From contig JAHEAO010000010.1 of assembly GCA_024642725.1 (NCBI GenBank), positions 1 through 64,000 of the forward strand: a stretch of DNA of 64,000 nt, read 5' to 3'. The translations under genes and the position numbers were made by a program. Below the pieces are notes generated by a model. The model searched no databases and had not been told where the DNA came from. It was given only the letters and a program-made list of their open reading frames with translations. The number at the start of each line of letters is the position of its first letter. The first letter of the stretch is position 1. Shown in pieces: positions 18,535 to 30,490 of the stretch. This stretch comes from Paracoccaceae bacterium (GTDB lineage Bacteria > Pseudomonadota > Alphaproteobacteria > Rhodobacterales > Rhodobacteraceae).

Positions 18535-19620
18535 ATGTTATTCTGGCTTACCGAGCTGTCGGACGGCGGCGATTTTTTCAACCTGTTTCGCTATATCACC
18601 TTTCGCGCAGGCGGGGCCTTTTTCACGGCGCTGATCTTCGGGTTCATCTTCGGGCGTCCACTGATCAACCTTTTGCGGCGCAAGCAGGGAAAGGGCCAGC
18701 CGATCCGCGAAGATGGCCCCAAGAATCACATCCTGGAAAAGGCGGGCACCCCGACCATGGGGGGCTTGCTGATCCTGAGTGCGCTGGTCGTGTCGACGCT
18801 GCTCTGGGCGCGGCTGGACAATGTCTATGTCTGGACCGTTCTGCTGGTGACCGTGGGCTTTGGGGCAGTCGGTTTCGTCGATGACTATCAGAAAGTCGCC
18901 AAGCGCAATGCCAAAGGCGTGCCGGGCCGGGTTCGGTTCGGTGTCGGACTGCTGATTGCGGCGGTGGCCACCTATGTCGCTTCGCATGCCCATCCGCTGG
19001 ATCTGACCAACCAGCTGGCCATGCCGGTGTTCAAGAACGTGCTGATCAATCTGGGCATTTTCTTCATCCCCTTCGGAATGATCGTTATCGTTGGCGCTGC
19101 GAACGCGGTGAACCTTACGGACGGGCTGGACGGTCTTGCGATCATGCCGGTGATGATCGCCGCAGGGACTTTGGGTGTCATTTCCTATCTCGTCGGTAAC
19201 GCGGTCTTTGCACCGTATCTGGAGGTGCACTACGTCCCGGGCACCAGCGAGATTCTGATCTTCTGCGCCGGGCTGATCGGCGGCGGACTTGGCTTCTTGT
19301 GGTACAACGCACCGCCGGCCGCCGTTTTCATGGGTGACACAGGCTCGCTGGCGCTTGGGGGCGCGCTGGGCGCGATCGCGGTCGTCACCAAGCACGAGAT
19401 CGTGCTGGCCATCGTCGGCGGTCTTTTCGTGGTCGAGGCGTTGAGCGTCATCATCCAGGTGCTTTACTTCAAGCGAACCGGGCGGCGCGTGTTCCTGATG
19501 GCCCCGATCCACCATCATTTTGAACAGCTTGGCTGGAAAGAGCCGCAGATTGTGATCCGGTTCTGGATCATCTCGCTGATCCTTGCCCTGATCGGCCTTG
19601 CCACTCTGAAGCTCCGGTGA
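18535..19620 (+). CDS. mraY: phospho-N-acetylmuramoyl-pentapeptide-transferase
   Basis: [71 protein letters not shown]. Confidence 0.98.
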   Translation: MLFWLTELSDGGDFFNLFRYITFRAGGAFFTALIFGFIFGRPLINLLRRKQGKGQPIREDGPKNHILEKAGTPTMGGLLILSALVVSTLLWARLDNVYVWTVLLVTVGFGAVGFVDDYQKVAKRNAKGVPGRVRFGVGLLIAAVATYVASHAHPLDLTNQLAMPVFKNVLINLGIFFIPFGMIVIVGAANAVNLTDGLDGLAIMPVMIAAGTLGVISYLVGNAVFAPYLEVHYVPGTSEILIFCAGLIGGGLGFLWYNAPPAAVFMGDTGSLALGGALGAIAVVTKHEIVLAIVGGLFVVEALSVIIQVLYFKRTGRRVFLMAPIHHHFEQLGWKEPQIVIRFWIISLILALIGLATLKLR

Positions 19621-20036
19621 TGACTGCGGTTCGCGAAACCAATGCGATGATAGCGGGAATGGCGCCTGTCGCCCTGTCGGGGCGATGGCATTTCTGCACA
19701 GTGGCTGCGGACGATCCGCGGTGCGACAGGCTGCGCCTGATCGCGCGGGCAACGCTGGCCGAGACCGAGGGCTGGTCTCTGATCCTTGACGAAGCGGCGG
19801 CGGTCGCCGAGGGGATGACCACGGATATGCCAATGACGCAGATCTCGCTTGAGGTCCATTCCGCGCTGGACGGAATTGGTCTGACGGCGGCGATTTCCAA
19901 GGCGCTGACGGAGGCGGAGTTGCCCTGCAACATCGTTGCCGGATATCATCATGATCACATCTTTGTCCCCTCGGGCCGCGCAGACGAAGCCGTCGCGCTG
20001 CTTCGGGCGCGGGCGAAGGAAGCGGGGGCGATGTGA
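19617..20036 (+). CDS. ACT (CASTOR/ACT-7 type) domain-containing protein
   Basis: [16 protein letters not shown]...[55 protein letters not shown]; overlaps both mraY and murD by 4 nt. Confidence 0.75.
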   Translation: MMTAVRETNAMIAGMAPVALSGRWHFCTVAADDPRCDRLRLIARATLAETEGWSLILDEAAAVAEGMTTDMPMTQISLEVHSALDGIGLTAAISKALTEAELPCNIVAGYHHDHIFVPSGRADEAVALLRARAKEAGAM

Positions 20037-21439
20037 TACCGGTTCGCGGATTTGAGGGCCGTAAGGTTGCGGTGCTGGGGCTTGGGCGATCTGGGCTGGC
20101 GACGGCGCGGGCGCTTCGGGCCGGTGGCGCCGAGGCGCTTTGCTGGGACGACAGCGCCGAGGTGCGCGAGGCCGCAGAAGGGCAAGGCATCGCGATCCAT
20201 GATCTGACCCGCGGCAACTCTTGGGCCGAGATATCCGCACTGATCGTTTCGCCGGGCATTCCGCACCTTTATCCCGAGCCCAACAAGGTCATTGCCGCGG
20301 CGATGGCAGCCGGCGTGCCGGTCGACAATGATATCGGGCTGTTCTTCCGATCTTTCGCCACGGACGACTGGGACAGTTTTGAGACCACGCCTCAGGTGAT
20401 CGCGGTCACCGGGTCCAATGGCAAGTCGACGACCTCGGCCCTGATCCATCACATCCTGACCGAAAACGGCCGGGCATCGCAGCTTGCCGGAAATATCGGG
20501 CGCGGGGTTCTGGATATCGAACCGGCCGAAGACGGCGGCGTCGTGGTCCTGGAATTGTCGAGTTACCAGACCGATCTGGCGCGGGCCATGACACCTGACG
20601 TTGCGGTCTTCACCAACCTGACGCCGGACCATCTGGACCGGCACGGCGGTATGGGGGGATATTTCGCGGCCAAGCGCCGGTTGTTCGCCGAAGGTGGGCC
20701 GGACCGCGCGGTCATCGGCGTGGATGAGGCCGAGGGCGTCTATCTGGGCAACCAGCTGTCCGAAGGCCCCGAAGACGACCGTGTCATCCGGGTTTCAGTC
20801 GAGCGCAAGTTGACCGGGCCGGGCTGGGCGGTCTTTGCGCGAAAGGGGTTCCTGTCCGAATTCCGCAAGGGACGTCAGGTCTGCGCGATCGATTTGCGCG
20901 GCGTTGCGGGGTTGCCGGGGACGCATAACCACCAGAATGCCTGCGCCGCCTATGCTGCCTGCCGGTCGCTCGGGCTGGCGCCGAAGGCCATCGAGAGGGC
21001 GTTTGCGTCTTTTCAGGGTTTGCCGCATCGCAGTCAGCTTGTGGGCGAGCGGGCCGGGGTGCGTTTCGTCAACGATTCCAAGGCGACGAATGCCGATAGC
21101 GCAGAGAAAGCGCTGCAGGCCTTTGGCCGCATTCGCTGGATCGCGGGCGGGCTGGGCAAGGACGGTGGCATCGAGTCCCTGCGCCCGGTCCTTGGCTCTG
21201 TGGTGAAGGCCTATCTGATCGGCCATTCGGCGCGCGATTTCGCGCTGCAACTGGGCGACACGCCCTATGAGATCTGCGAAACCATGGCGCGCGCGGTTGC
21301 CCGAGCGGCAGAGGAGGCCGTCGAGGGCGAGGTCGTGCTGCTGGCTCCTGCCGCGGCGAGTTTCGATCAATATCCAAACTTCGAGAAGCGCGGTGAGGAT
21401 TTCATGGCTGCCGTCAACGCAGTTCTCGCCGGCGTCTAG
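20033..21439 (+). CDS. murD: UDP-N-acetylmuramoylalanine--D-glutamate ligase
   Basis: [82 protein letters not shown]. Confidence 0.97.
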   Translation: MIPVRGFEGRKVAVLGLGRSGLATARALRAGGAEALCWDDSAEVREAAEGQGIAIHDLTRGNSWAEISALIVSPGIPHLYPEPNKVIAAAMAAGVPVDNDIGLFFRSFATDDWDSFETTPQVIAVTGSNGKSTTSALIHHILTENGRASQLAGNIGRGVLDIEPAEDGGVVVLELSSYQTDLARAMTPDVAVFTNLTPDHLDRHGGMGGYFAAKRRLFAEGGPDRAVIGVDEAEGVYLGNQLSEGPEDDRVIRVSVERKLTGPGWAVFARKGFLSEFRKGRQVCAIDLRGVAGLPGTHNHQNACAAYAACRSLGLAPKAIERAFASFQGLPHRSQLVGERAGVRFVNDSKATNADSAEKALQAFGRIRWIAGGLGKDGGIESLRPVLGSVVKAYLIGHSARDFALQLGDTPYEICETMARAVARAAEEAVEGEVVLLAPAAASFDQYPNFEKRGEDFMAAVNAVLAGV

Positions 21440-22581
21440 TCGCGGCCCAGCGCGGCAGCGACGCGGGCCAGAGTCTTTGGCCTGTAGGGGGGGGAGGCTT
21501 CGCGCCAGCGCCGTCGTGCGGCGGGCGAAACGGTCGCAGCATCCTTTGGGCCCTCGCGGTCGGCGCGACTGGCAACGATGGCAAAGAACCCCTTCTTCGG
21601 GTTCGAGCGGTTGTGGAGCGGCGCGAAATCATCAATCTGGCGGCGGAAGCTGTCGAGCGCTCCCTTCGTGAATTTGAGACCTGCGGCCTCGGCGCCTTCC
21701 GCGATCCAGACCAGGGTGTTGTCGGAGAGGCCGGTGATGTCGCCACCGCCACCGACCGAGCCGTGATCGCCCGGAAACCAAAGCTGCTGATACGGCGCAG
21801 CATCGCCCGTTGCACCGCCATTCAGCCGGTCGAGATTGTCCCAAAGCGTTGGCGGATAGGCTCTGCGCCTTTCGTCGGTTGATACGGCATGCCGGGCCGC
21901 GCCGACACTGCGCGACAGGTCCGCATCGTGAAACCGGTATTTGTCGTTGAAAATCTTGGTGAAGCCGCCGAGATATCTGGGCACGCCGAGCGCACCTACG
22001 GTATCCCAGACACCGAGATAGGCGATCTGCAGAAGATGGCCGGGTTTGTGGCCGTTGTCGCGCCGCCATTCCTGTTCTTCAGGGCTGGTGGCAATTTCGG
22101 GGTTGATCGTCAGGCGGAACGCGCAGTTCTTGGGGTGGTTCGGGTGCCCGTCCTTGTCGCTGGCCCGGTAATGATCCATTGCATCGCGGACCATGTTGAT
22201 CTTGTTGCGGGTTGGAATGCCGCAAGACCGGATGAGCCCGGCCAGCGACCGTGCGGTATAAGCGCCGCGCGAGAAGCCGAAGATGAAGATCTCGTCCTTG
22301 GGCTGGTAGCTGTAGGCCAGTGCGCGGTAGGCCGTTTCGATCTTTGCGTCGAGGCCCCAACCGAATGCCCCGCCGCCGAATTTGTCTATCGTCCGCGAGA
22401 GCCAGCTTGCCCCGCTATCGGTGCCGACACCGGGGACGTAGATCAGTTGCTGAAACGTGCGCCCGTCGGTCAGGCTCATTGCTTGCGAGAGAGCTACGAC
22501 GTTGGTGCCGTATTCGGCATCCGCGTGGTTCCAGGTTCCGTCACAGAAAATCGCTATGCGTTTCAACAGGTTCTCTCCCAA
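21436..22581 (-). CDS. DUF2235 domain-containing protein (alpha/beta-hydrolase-like)
   Basis: [30 protein letters not shown] nucleophile motif, [25 protein letters not shown]. Confidence 0.88.
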   Translation of the reverse strand: MGENLLKRIAIFCDGTWNHADAEYGTNVVALSQAMSLTDGRTFQQLIYVPGVGTDSGASWLSRTIDKFGGGAFGWGLDAKIETAYRALAYSYQPKDEIFIFGFSRGAYTARSLAGLIRSCGIPTRNKINMVRDAMDHYRASDKDGHPNHPKNCAFRLTINPEIATSPEEQEWRRDNGHKPGHLLQIAYLGVWDTVGALGVPRYLGGFTKIFNDKYRFHDADLSRSVGAARHAVSTDERRRAYPPTLWDNLDRLNGGATGDAAPYQQLWFPGDHGSVGGGGDITGLSDNTLVWIAEGAEAAGLKFTKGALDSFRRQIDDFAPLHNRSNPKKGFFAIVASRADREGPKDAATVSPAARRRWREASPPYRPKTLARVAAALGRD

Positions 22582-22669
22582 ACACCAAACCGGGGCGCGA
22601 CGAAATTCGCGTTAAAGGAGAGTATAGCAGATTGTTGACGCCCTGTCGCAGTCGGATCGGCGCTGTCGT

Positions 22670-23014
22670 TCAGTCGGAGGGGTGGTTGTGATCCGTGCGG
22701 ATCTTGCTGAGCACCTTGTCGAGTCGGCTGGATTTGAATTCCCAAGTCTGGCGATATTCATCAAGCCAGTCATATGCAAAACGCATGGGCAGGGCGCGCA
22801 ATTTGCGCGGACGGGCCTGAGCTTTCTTGCCGCCTTCGATCAGTCCGGCTTCTTCCAAGACCTTAAGATGACGGGAAATTGCAGGCTGGCTCATGCTAAA
22901 GGGTTCGGTCAATTCCTTGACCGTGGCTTCGCCTTGCATCAGGCGTTCCAAAATTGCACGCCGGGTAGGATCGGCGAGTGCAGAAAAGGTCTTATCCAAA
23001 CGAGTCTTCGACAT
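22670..23014 (-). CDS. ArsR-family HTH transcriptional regulator
   Basis: MSKTRLDKTFSALADPTRRAILERLMQGEATVKELTEPFSMSQPAISRHLKVLEEAGLIEGGKKAQARPRKL. The longer ORF (to 24844) is antisense to ftsW/murG and rejected. Confidence 0.92.
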   Translation of the reverse strand: MSKTRLDKTFSALADPTRRAILERLMQGEATVKELTEPFSMSQPAISRHLKVLEEAGLIEGGKKAQARPRKLRALPMRFAYDWLDEYRQTWEFKSSRLDKVLSKIRTDHNHPSD

Positions 23015-23188
23015 TGGCAGACTTTTATAAAATAGAGCCCGATAGTTCCGAGTCACTGATGAAAAGTCAACGCCACATTTTGGACACAATCTGTTGCGCC
23101 AAAGTGCTGGCGAACTGCCGGAAACTTGTCTACACTTGCGCTCAGACCCGGAAAACGGGCGATTTGAGGCAGTGTTAGGCAGTAGCTC

Positions 23189-24355
23189 ATGACGGAAATG
23201 GTCTATGGCACAGTCCCCATGCGGGACGGCGAACCGATTCTTCCGCGATGGTGGCGCACCATCGACAAGCTTTCGATGGTTTGTGTTTTCATCCTGTTCG
23301 GTATCGGCCTTTTGCTGGGGCTGGCGGCCTCTCCTCCGCTCGCCGAACGCAACGGGTTTGACGCCTTCTACTATGTCGAACGGCAGGCGTTTTTCGGCGG
23401 GCTTGCGCTGGTCGCGATGATATGTACGACGATGATGTCGCCGCAACTGGTGCGGCGTCTTGGGGTGATCGGTTTCATCGCCGCATTCGTTGCGCTCGCC
23501 TTGCTGCCCTTTTTCGGAACCGATTTCGGCAAAGGTGCCGTGCGCTGGTATTCGCTGGGGTTCGGCAGCTTCCAGCCTTCGGAATTCCTGAAGCCCGGCT
23601 TTATCATCGTTGCCGCGTGGCTCATGGCCGCAAGTCAGGAAATCAACGGGCCCCCGGGTCGGATGTATTCGCTGATCGTCACGGCGGCGATCGTCATGAT
23701 GTTGGCGTTGCAGCCCGATTTCGGTCAGGCCTGTCTGATCCTCTTTGGCTGGGCCGTGATGTATTTCGTCGCCGGTGCGCCCATCGTTCTTCTGGTCCTT
23801 CTGGCGGGCGGGACGGTTTTGGCCGGTTCGCTGGCCTATAACAGTTCCGAACATTTCGCGCGCCGGATCGACGGTTTCCTGTCGCCCGATGTCGATCCCC
23901 GGACGCAACTTGGCTATGCGACCAACGCCATTCAGGAGGGCGGCTTTTTCGGTGTCGGTGTCGGCGAGGGTCAGGTGAAATGGTCTTTGCCGGATGCGCA
24001 TACCGATTTCATCATCGCCGTCGCGGCCGAGGAATACGGGTTGATCCTGGTGCTGGTCATAATCGGGCTGTTCACCACGATCACCGTTCGATCGCTCTTG
24101 CGGCTCATGCGCGAGCGCGATCCCTTCATCCGACTGGCGGGCACCGGGATGGCCTGCATCTTCGGGATCCAGGCCATGATCAATATCGGCGTTGCGGTCC
24201 GCATGTTGCCTGCGAAAGGTATGACCTTGCCGTTCGTCAGCTATGGAGGATCGTCTTTGATTGCCGGCGGGATCGCGGTGGGTGCGCTTCTGGCGTTCAC
24301 CCGCAGCAGGCCGCAAGGACAGATCGGCGACATCCTGATCAACAGGGGCAAGTAG
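23189..24355 (+). CDS. ftsW: lipid II flippase/polymerase FtsW (SEDS family)
   Basis: GFGSFQPSEFLKPGFII, DFGQACLILFG, VGVGEGQVKWSLPDAHTDFIIAVAAEEYG, LPFVSYGGSSLIAGGIAVG. Confidence 0.97.
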   Translation: MTEMVYGTVPMRDGEPILPRWWRTIDKLSMVCVFILFGIGLLLGLAASPPLAERNGFDAFYYVERQAFFGGLALVAMICTTMMSPQLVRRLGVIGFIAAFVALALLPFFGTDFGKGAVRWYSLGFGSFQPSEFLKPGFIIVAAWLMAASQEINGPPGRMYSLIVTAAIVMMLALQPDFGQACLILFGWAVMYFVAGAPIVLLVLLAGGTVLAGSLAYNSSEHFARRIDGFLSPDVDPRTQLGYATNAIQEGGFFGVGVGEGQVKWSLPDAHTDFIIAVAAEEYGLILVLVIIGLFTTITVRSLLRLMRERDPFIRLAGTGMACIFGIQAMINIGVAVRMLPAKGMTLPFVSYGGSSLIAGGIAVGALLAFTRSRPQGQIGDILINRGK

Positions 24356-24358
24356 ACG

Positions 24359-25468
24359 ATGGCCAAGCCCCCCCTTCTTGTCATCGCGGCGGGCGGAACC
24401 GGCGGGCACATGTTCCCGGCCCAGGCCTTGGCCGAGGCGATGCTGCGCCGGGGCTGGCGGGTGAAGCTGTCCACCGATGCGCGGGGCGCGCGCTATACGG
24501 GCGGCTTTCCGCATGTCGTGCGGATCGAGCAGGTCGCCAGCGCCACATTCGCAAGGGGCGGGGCGGTGGCAAAGGCGGCAGCGCCGTTCCGGATCGCGGG
24601 TGGTGTGATAAGCGCCGTGGCGGCGATGTTGCGCGACAGGCCGGCGGTTGTTGTTGGCTTTGGTGGCTACCCTTCGATTCCGGCGATCTCGGCCGCGAAG
24701 ATCCTGCGGCTGCCACGGATGATCCACGAACAGAACGGCATTCTGGGCAAGGTCAACGATTTCTTTGCCCGCAAAGAGCGGGTCAACGCGGTTGCCTGTG
24801 GCACATGGCCGACGAAACTGCCGGGCGGCGTGCAGGGTGTGCATACCGGAAATCCGGTGCGCGCGGCGGTCCTCGACAAGGCCGGCGCGCCCTATATTCC
24901 GCCCGGAGACTATCCGATGTCCTTACTGGTCATCGGCGGGTCTCAGGGGGCCCGAATTCTGTCCGATGTCGTGCCGGAAGCGATCACGATGCTGCCTGAG
25001 GCTTTGCGCGCGAGGCTGCGGGTCGCGCATCAGGCGCGGGACGAGGACGAGGCGCGGGTCACGGAATTTTACGCAGCGGCCGGGATCAAGGCCGATGTGC
25101 AGCCGTTCTTCACGGACATTCCGCGCCGCATGTCCGAGGCGCAGCTGATCATCAGCCGCGCCGGCGCGTCATCTGTTGCCGATATCAGCGTGATCGGCAG
25201 GCCTTCGATACTGATCCCCTTTGCAGCCGCCGCTGCCGATCACCAAACCGCAAATGCGCGCGGGCTGGTTAACGCCGGGGCAGCGATACTGATACCGGAA
25301 TCACGGCTTGAACCCGGATCGCTGTCGGAGCAGATAGAGGCCGTCTTTTCCAATCCAGAGGCCGCGGTGAAAATGGCGCATGCAGCACTCGATGCGGCGC
25401 GCCCGGATGCGACCGAGCGATTGGTGGAGATGGTCGAGGGTCTGGCAGGCAAGGGGCAGAACGAATGA
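24359..25468 (+). CDS. murG: UDP-N-acetylglucosamine--N-acetylmuramyl-(pentapeptide) pyrophosphoryl-undecaprenol GlcNAc transferase
   Basis: [78 protein letters not shown]. Confidence 0.97.
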   Translation: MAKPPLLVIAAGGTGGHMFPAQALAEAMLRRGWRVKLSTDARGARYTGGFPHVVRIEQVASATFARGGAVAKAAAPFRIAGGVISAVAAMLRDRPAVVVGFGGYPSIPAISAAKILRLPRMIHEQNGILGKVNDFFARKERVNAVACGTWPTKLPGGVQGVHTGNPVRAAVLDKAGAPYIPPGDYPMSLLVIGGSQGARILSDVVPEAITMLPEALRARLRVAHQARDEDEARVTEFYAAAGIKADVQPFFTDIPRRMSEAQLIISRAGASSVADISVIGRPSILIPFAAAAADHQTANARGLVNAGAAILIPESRLEPGSLSEQIEAVFSNPEAAVKMAHAALDAARPDATERLVEMVEGLAGKGQNE

Positions 25469-26868
25469 ACGCAGCGGCAACGAAACTTCCCACCGAGATG
25501 GGACCGATCCACTTCGTGGGCATCGGCGGAATCGGGATGTCGGGCATTGCCGAGGTGTTGCTCAATCACGGCTATACCGTCCAGGGGTCGGACCTGAAGG
25601 CCAGCAAGATCACCGACCGGCTGAAAAAGCTGGGTGCAACGATCTTTGAAGGCCAGCGGGCCGAGAACCTCGAGAATGCCGAGGTCGTTGTCATCTCGAG
25701 CGCGATCAAGCGCGGCAATCCGGAACTCGACGCGGCGCGGAACATGGGGCTGCCGGTAGTTCGCCGGGCCGAGATGCTGGCCGAACTGATGCGGCTGAAG
25801 TCGAACGTCGCGGTGGCGGGGACGCATGGCAAGACGACCACGACAACGCTGGTGGCGACGCTTCTGGACGCGGGCGGTCTGGACCCGACGGTGATCAACG
25901 GCGGCATCATTCACGCCTATGGCTCGAACGCGCGGATGGGGCAGGGCGAATGGATGGTGGTCGAGGCCGACGAAAGCGATGGCACGTTCAACCGCCTGCC
26001 TGCAACGATCGCGATTGTCACCAATATAGACCCCGAACACATGGAGCACTGGGGGTCCATCGAGAATCTGCGGCAAGGCTTTTACGATTTCGTATCGAAT
26101 ATTCCGTTTTACGGGCTGGCGGTGTGTTGCACCGATCATCCCGAAGTGCAGGCGCTGGTCGGCAGGATCACCGATCGCCGGGTCGTGACCTTCGGCTTCA
26201 ACGCGCAGGCCGACGTGCGGGCCGTGAACCTGCATTACAAGGGCGGCGTGGCGCAATTCGACATCGCACTGCAGGCCGATGAGATGGTGATCGAGGGTTG
26301 CTCGTTGCCGATGCCGGGCGATCACAACGTGTCAAACGCTCTGGCCGCTGTCGCGGTTGCACGGCATCTGGGGATGAAGGCTGCGGAAATCCGCGACGCT
26401 CTGGCCAAGTTTGGCGGGGTCAACCGGCGCTTTACCAAGGTGGGCGAGGTCAATGGCGTCACGATCATCGACGACTACGGTCACCACCCGGTCGAGATCG
26501 CGGCTGTTCTGAAGGCCGCGCGGCAAGCCAGTGACGGTCGCGTCATCGCGGTTCACCAGCCGCACCGTTACACGCGCCTGTCGAGCCTGTTCGAAGACTT
26601 TTGTGGTTGTTTCAACAATGCCGATGTTGTCGGCATTGCCGATGTCTATTCAGCCGGGGAAGACCCCATTCCCGGAGCGTCCCGCGATGATCTGGTTGCG
26701 GGGCTGATCCGCCATGGTCATCGCCATGCGCGCGCCATCGGGTCCGAGGATGACCTTCTGAAGCTGGTCAAGGAACAGGCGCAGCCGGGCGATATCGTTG
26801 TCTGCCTGGGGGCCGGCACGATCAGCGCCTGGGCCAACAACCTTCCAGCGCGCCTGAAGGAGAGCTGA
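25465..26868 (+). CDS. murC: UDP-N-acetylmuramate--L-alanine ligase
   Basis: [63 protein letters not shown]. Confidence 0.98.
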   Translation: MNAAATKLPTEMGPIHFVGIGGIGMSGIAEVLLNHGYTVQGSDLKASKITDRLKKLGATIFEGQRAENLENAEVVVISSAIKRGNPELDAARNMGLPVVRRAEMLAELMRLKSNVAVAGTHGKTTTTTLVATLLDAGGLDPTVINGGIIHAYGSNARMGQGEWMVVEADESDGTFNRLPATIAIVTNIDPEHMEHWGSIENLRQGFYDFVSNIPFYGLAVCCTDHPEVQALVGRITDRRVVTFGFNAQADVRAVNLHYKGGVAQFDIALQADEMVIEGCSLPMPGDHNVSNALAAVAVARHLGMKAAEIRDALAKFGGVNRRFTKVGEVNGVTIIDDYGHHPVEIAAVLKAARQASDGRVIAVHQPHRYTRLSSLFEDFCGCFNNADVVGIADVYSAGEDPIPGASRDDLVAGLIRHGHRHARAIGSEDDLLKLVKEQAQPGDIVVCLGAGTISAWANNLPARLKES

Positions 26869-28064
26869 TGACGCAAGCCACGCTCAAACGCCGGATCGGC
26901 CCGGGGCTGCTGACAGCTTACGGCGTCGGTGTGATGGTGGGGGCGGGGATTTACGTGCTGACGGGGGCCGCCGCGGGGGCGGCGGGAATGTGGGCCCCCG
27001 TCGCGTTCCTGCTGGCTGCCGTGATCGCGGTCCCGACGGCATTGACCTTTTCCGAGCTTTCCGCGCGCATTCCCGAGGCGGCGGGCGACAGTTCCTATAT
27101 CGAAGCCGGGTTGCGCCGCCATGATCTGGCGCTGGCGGTGGGCTGGATCAACATCATCGCGGGGACCGTGGCTGCGGCCGCGGTACTGCGCGGTGGCGTG
27201 GGGTATCTTGTCTCCTTCGTCGACATTCCGTTCCACTGGGCTGTTTTTGGCATTGGCGTCGGGCTGGTGCTGATCGCGATTGTCGGGGTTCTGGAGAGCC
27301 TGGCCTTCGCCGCTGTGCTGACCGTGGTCGAAGTCATCGGCCTGATGCTGGTGATCTGGGCCGGCTTCGCGGCCGCGCCGGTTTCGGACTGGGCGCTGCC
27401 ATTGCCGCCGCCCGAATGGGCCGGAATTGCCGGCGCGACGGTCTTTGCCTTCTTTGCCTATATCGGCTTCGACGACATCGTGAACATCGCCGAGGAAGCG
27501 CGCGACCCCGAGCGGACGCTGCCCCGCGCCATCCTGTGGTCGCTTCTGCTGACCGGACTGCTTTACGCGCTTGTTTCACTTGCCGCGACCCGTTCGATTC
27601 CGCGCGAGGTTCTGGCGGTGTCCGAGCGGCCGCTTGCTCTGGTCTGGGAGGCGGGCTCTGGAAGGTCAGGCGTGTTCCTGTCCGCCATCGCGGTCGCGGC
27701 GGCGCTGAACGGCGTGCTGGCGCAGATCGTCATGGCCAGCAGGATCCTGTACGGCTTGGGGAAGCGGTCACGGTCGCTTCTGGTGTTCCGACAAGCGCAT
27801 CCACGCTTTGGGACGCCCGTTCTGGGCTCCGTGATCATGGGCGCGGCGGTGATCGTTTCGGCGATGACCCTGCCGGTCGCGACACTTGCCGAACTCACGA
27901 CGCAGGCGCTGTTGATCGTCTTCGCGATCGTCAACCTGTCGCTGATCGGATTGAAGCGGCGTGATCCGGCAACGCCGTTCGATGTACCTGTCTGGGTCCC
28001 GGCGTTGGGGTTCGGCGCCTGTGCCCTGGCTTTCGTCGGCTCGATATGGGCGGTGGCGTCATGA
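26868..28064 (+). CDS. APC-family amino acid permease
   Basis: GLLTAYGVGVMVGAGIYVLTGAAAGAAGMWAPVAFLLAAVIAVPTALTFSELSARIPEAAGDSSYIEAG; multi-TM. Shares one nucleotide with murC (TGATG). Confidence 0.92.
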   Translation: MTQATLKRRIGPGLLTAYGVGVMVGAGIYVLTGAAAGAAGMWAPVAFLLAAVIAVPTALTFSELSARIPEAAGDSSYIEAGLRRHDLALAVGWINIIAGTVAAAAVLRGGVGYLVSFVDIPFHWAVFGIGVGLVLIAIVGVLESLAFAAVLTVVEVIGLMLVIWAGFAAAPVSDWALPLPPPEWAGIAGATVFAFFAYIGFDDIVNIAEEARDPERTLPRAILWSLLLTGLLYALVSLAATRSIPREVLAVSERPLALVWEAGSGRSGVFLSAIAVAAALNGVLAQIVMASRILYGLGKRSRSLLVFRQAHPRFGTPVLGSVIMGAAVIVSAMTLPVATLAELTTQALLIVFAIVNLSLIGLKRRDPATPFDVPVWVPALGFGACALAFVGSIWAVAS

Positions 28065-28336
28065 GCTGGTCGCTGATCCTTGCCTGCCTTTGGGTTCTTG
28101 TTTCGGCCATCACCGCGATGCTGCCGATGCGCCTGCAATACGTACCGGGGATTCCGCTGCTGATCGCGGCGCCCGTCCTGCTGGTCTATCTGGGGGTTCA
28201 GCACGGGATCTGGGTGGCGCTTCTGGGCCTGGCCGCCGTGCTGTCGGTGCTGCGCAACCCGATCATCTATTTTGGCAGGAAGGCGCTTGGCCTGCCGGTT
28301 GAATTGCCCAAGGAATTTAAGGAGGGGAAACCATGA
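28061..28336 (+). CDS. DUF2484 family small membrane protein (copy 1)
   Basis: MSWSLILACLWVLVSAITAMLPMRLQYVPGIPLLIAAPVLLVYLGVQHG...; alignable with the following ORF. Confidence 0.8.
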   Translation: MSWSLILACLWVLVSAITAMLPMRLQYVPGIPLLIAAPVLLVYLGVQHGIWVALLGLAAVLSVLRNPIIYFGRKALGLPVELPKEFKEGKP

Positions 28337-28599
28337 GTCTCTCGCTCGTTCTGGCGTTGTGCTGGTTGGTGGCTGCGAATGTCATCGGGATGTTTCCCAG
28401 CAAGCGCAACCACTGGCCCGCCGCCTATGCCCTGATTGCCATCGGCATCCCGCTTGTCGGCTACGTCACCTACGAGAACGGCCCGATGGTCGGTTTGATT
28501 GCGCTGGCTGCCGGAGCCTCTATCCTGCGCTGGCCGGTCTTCTATCTGTGGAGATGGCTCCGGCACTTGGGACGGGCGCAAGGAAACAAGGCTGAGTGA
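28333..28599 (+). CDS. DUF2484 family small membrane protein (copy 2)
   Basis: [50 protein letters not shown]...; paralogue of the preceding ORF. Confidence 0.8.
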   Translation: MSLSLVLALCWLVAANVIGMFPSKRNHWPAAYALIAIGIPLVGYVTYENGPMVGLIALAAGASILRWPVFYLWRWLRHLGRAQGNKAE

Positions 28600-29522
28600 C
28601 GAAACTTCCGCAAGTCAGGGGTGTCCTGACCCCGAACCGCCCCTTGGCGGATCTGACGTGGTTGCGGGTCGGAGGGCCTGCCGACTGGCTGTTTCAGCCG
28701 GAGGACGAACAGGATCTGGCCGATTTTCTGGCGGCGCTTGATCCTGCTGTGCCGGTCTTTCCGATGGGGGTCGGATCGAACCTGATCGTGCGCGACGGCG
28801 GGTTGCGTGCGGTGGTTGTCCGCTTGGGCAGGGGATTCAACGCGATCTCTGTCGCTGACGGTCGCGTGACTGCCGGGGCCGCCGCGCTGGATGCCCATGT
28901 CGCACGCAAATCGGCCGCAGAGGGTGTCGACCTGACATTCCTGCGCACGATCCCCGGGGCAATCGGCGGCGCGATCAGAATGAATGCCGGATGCTACGGG
29001 TCTTATGTTGCAGACCGGCTCTTGTCGGTGCGGGCGGTGACGCGAGCGGGTGAAATCGTGACCATGGCCGCTGCCGACCTGAACCTTCGCTACCGCCAGA
29101 GCGATTTGCCCGAGGGATGGGTGCTGATCGAGGCGACCTTTGAGGGGCCGCGTGGCGATCCGGCGGATTTGGAGGCGAAGATGGCCGATCAGATCGCCAG
29201 ACGCGATGCATCCCAGCCCACCAAGGACCGGACCGCCGGGTCTACGTTCCGCAATCCCGCCGGGTTTTCCAGCACTGGCCGCGCCGATGACAGCCATGAC
29301 CTGAAGGCCTGGAAAGTGATCGACGATGCGGGCATGCGCGGCGCGCGGCGCGGCGGGGCGCAAATGTCGGAGATGCATTCCAACTTTCTTGTCAACGCGG
29401 GTGGCGCAACTGCCGCAGATTTGGAAGGTTTGGGCGAAGAAGTTCGAAAAAAGGTATTCCAAAACAGTGGCATCTGTTTAGAATGGGAAATCATGCGCGT
29501 CGGCGAACCGGCGGCGGAATAA
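28596..29522 (+). CDS. murB: UDP-N-acetylenolpyruvoylglucosamine reductase
   Basis: [97 protein letters not shown] start. Confidence 0.97.
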   Translation: MTKLPQVRGVLTPNRPLADLTWLRVGGPADWLFQPEDEQDLADFLAALDPAVPVFPMGVGSNLIVRDGGLRAVVVRLGRGFNAISVADGRVTAGAAALDAHVARKSAAEGVDLTFLRTIPGAIGGAIRMNAGCYGSYVADRLLSVRAVTRAGEIVTMAAADLNLRYRQSDLPEGWVLIEATFEGPRGDPADLEAKMADQIARRDASQPTKDRTAGSTFRNPAGFSSTGRADDSHDLKAWKVIDDAGMRGARRGGAQMSEMHSNFLVNAGGATAADLEGLGEEVRKKVFQNSGICLEWEIMRVGEPAAE

Positions 29523-29569
29523 GAAAGCAAAAAAAGGACCGCGAACAAGGTCCGGTAAAGAGGCACGAA

Positions 29570-30490
29570 GTGGGACTGTCGAGCAGGACATCCCCCAAAG
29601 TGGCGGTACTGATGGGCGGCCCCTCGGCGGAACGGGAGGTGTCGTTGTCTTCGGGGCGCGAATGCGCCGCCGCGCTGCGGGAAGCGGGCTATGAGGTCGT
29701 GGAGCTGGACGCGGGTCTGGATCTTGCGGCCCGTCTTGTCGAGCTTGCCCCCGACGTCGCCTTCAATGCGCTGCATGGCCGCTGGGGAGAAGACGGCTGC
29801 GTGCAGGGCCTGCTGGAATGGCTGCGCATTCCTTACACGCATTCCGGGGTTCTCGCTTCGGCCCTTGCGATGAACAAGCAGCGCAGCAAGGAAGTTTACC
29901 GCGCCGCCGGGTTGCCGGTGGTCGACAGCGTGATCGCCTGCCGCGATGAGGTCGAGGCGCGCCATGTGCTGCCGCCGCCCTATGTGGTGAAGCCCAATAA
30001 CGAAGGATCGTCGGTCGGGGTCTATATCGTCACCGAGGCGGCCAACGGCCCGCCGCAGCTCGCGCGGGAAATGCCCGAGCACGTCATGGTCGAAACCTAT
30101 GTGCCGGGACGGGAATTCACGGTGACGGTGATGGGCGACCGGGCGCTGACGGTGACCGATATCATCACCGAAGGCTGGTATGACTACCATGCGAAATACG
30201 CGGTCGGCGGTTCACGGCATGAAGTGCCGGCCAATGTGCCGGCTGAGATATTCGATGCCTGCCTCGATTACGCATTGCGTGCGCATCAGGTTCTGGGCTG
30301 TCGCGGCCTGAGCCGGACCGATTTGCGCTGGGATGCGACGCGCGGGCTTGCCGGGCTGTTCCTGCTGGAAACCAACACGCAGCCGGGCATGACCCCGACA
30401 TCGCTTTCCCCCGAACAGGCGGCGCATTGCGGCACCAGTTTTCCCGAGCTTTGCAGCTGGATGGTGGAGGATGCGTCATGCGACCGCTGA
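29570..30490 (+). CDS. ddl: D-alanine--D-alanine ligase
   Basis: [76 protein letters not shown]. Likely GTG start at 29570 after aaagagg. Confidence 0.96.
   Translation: MGLSSRTSPKVAVLMGGPSAEREVSLSSGRECAAALREAGYEVVELDAGLDLAARLVELAPDVAFNALHGRWGEDGCVQGLLEWLRIPYTHSGVLASALAMNKQRSKEVYRAAGLPVVDSVIACRDEVEARHVLPPPYVVKPNNEGSSVGVYIVTEAANGPPQLAREMPEHVMVETYVPGREFTVTVMGDRALTVTDIITEGWYDYHAKYAVGGSRHEVPANVPAEIFDACLDYALRAHQVLGCRGLSRTDLRWDATRGLAGLFLLETNTQPGMTPTSLSPEQAAHCGTSFPELCSWMVEDASCDR

Noticed and set aside
22670-24844. 724-aa minus-strand ORF covering ftsW and murG
   Set aside because: Only the C-terminal 114 codons (ArsR) resemble a protein; the rest is antisense to ftsW/murG.
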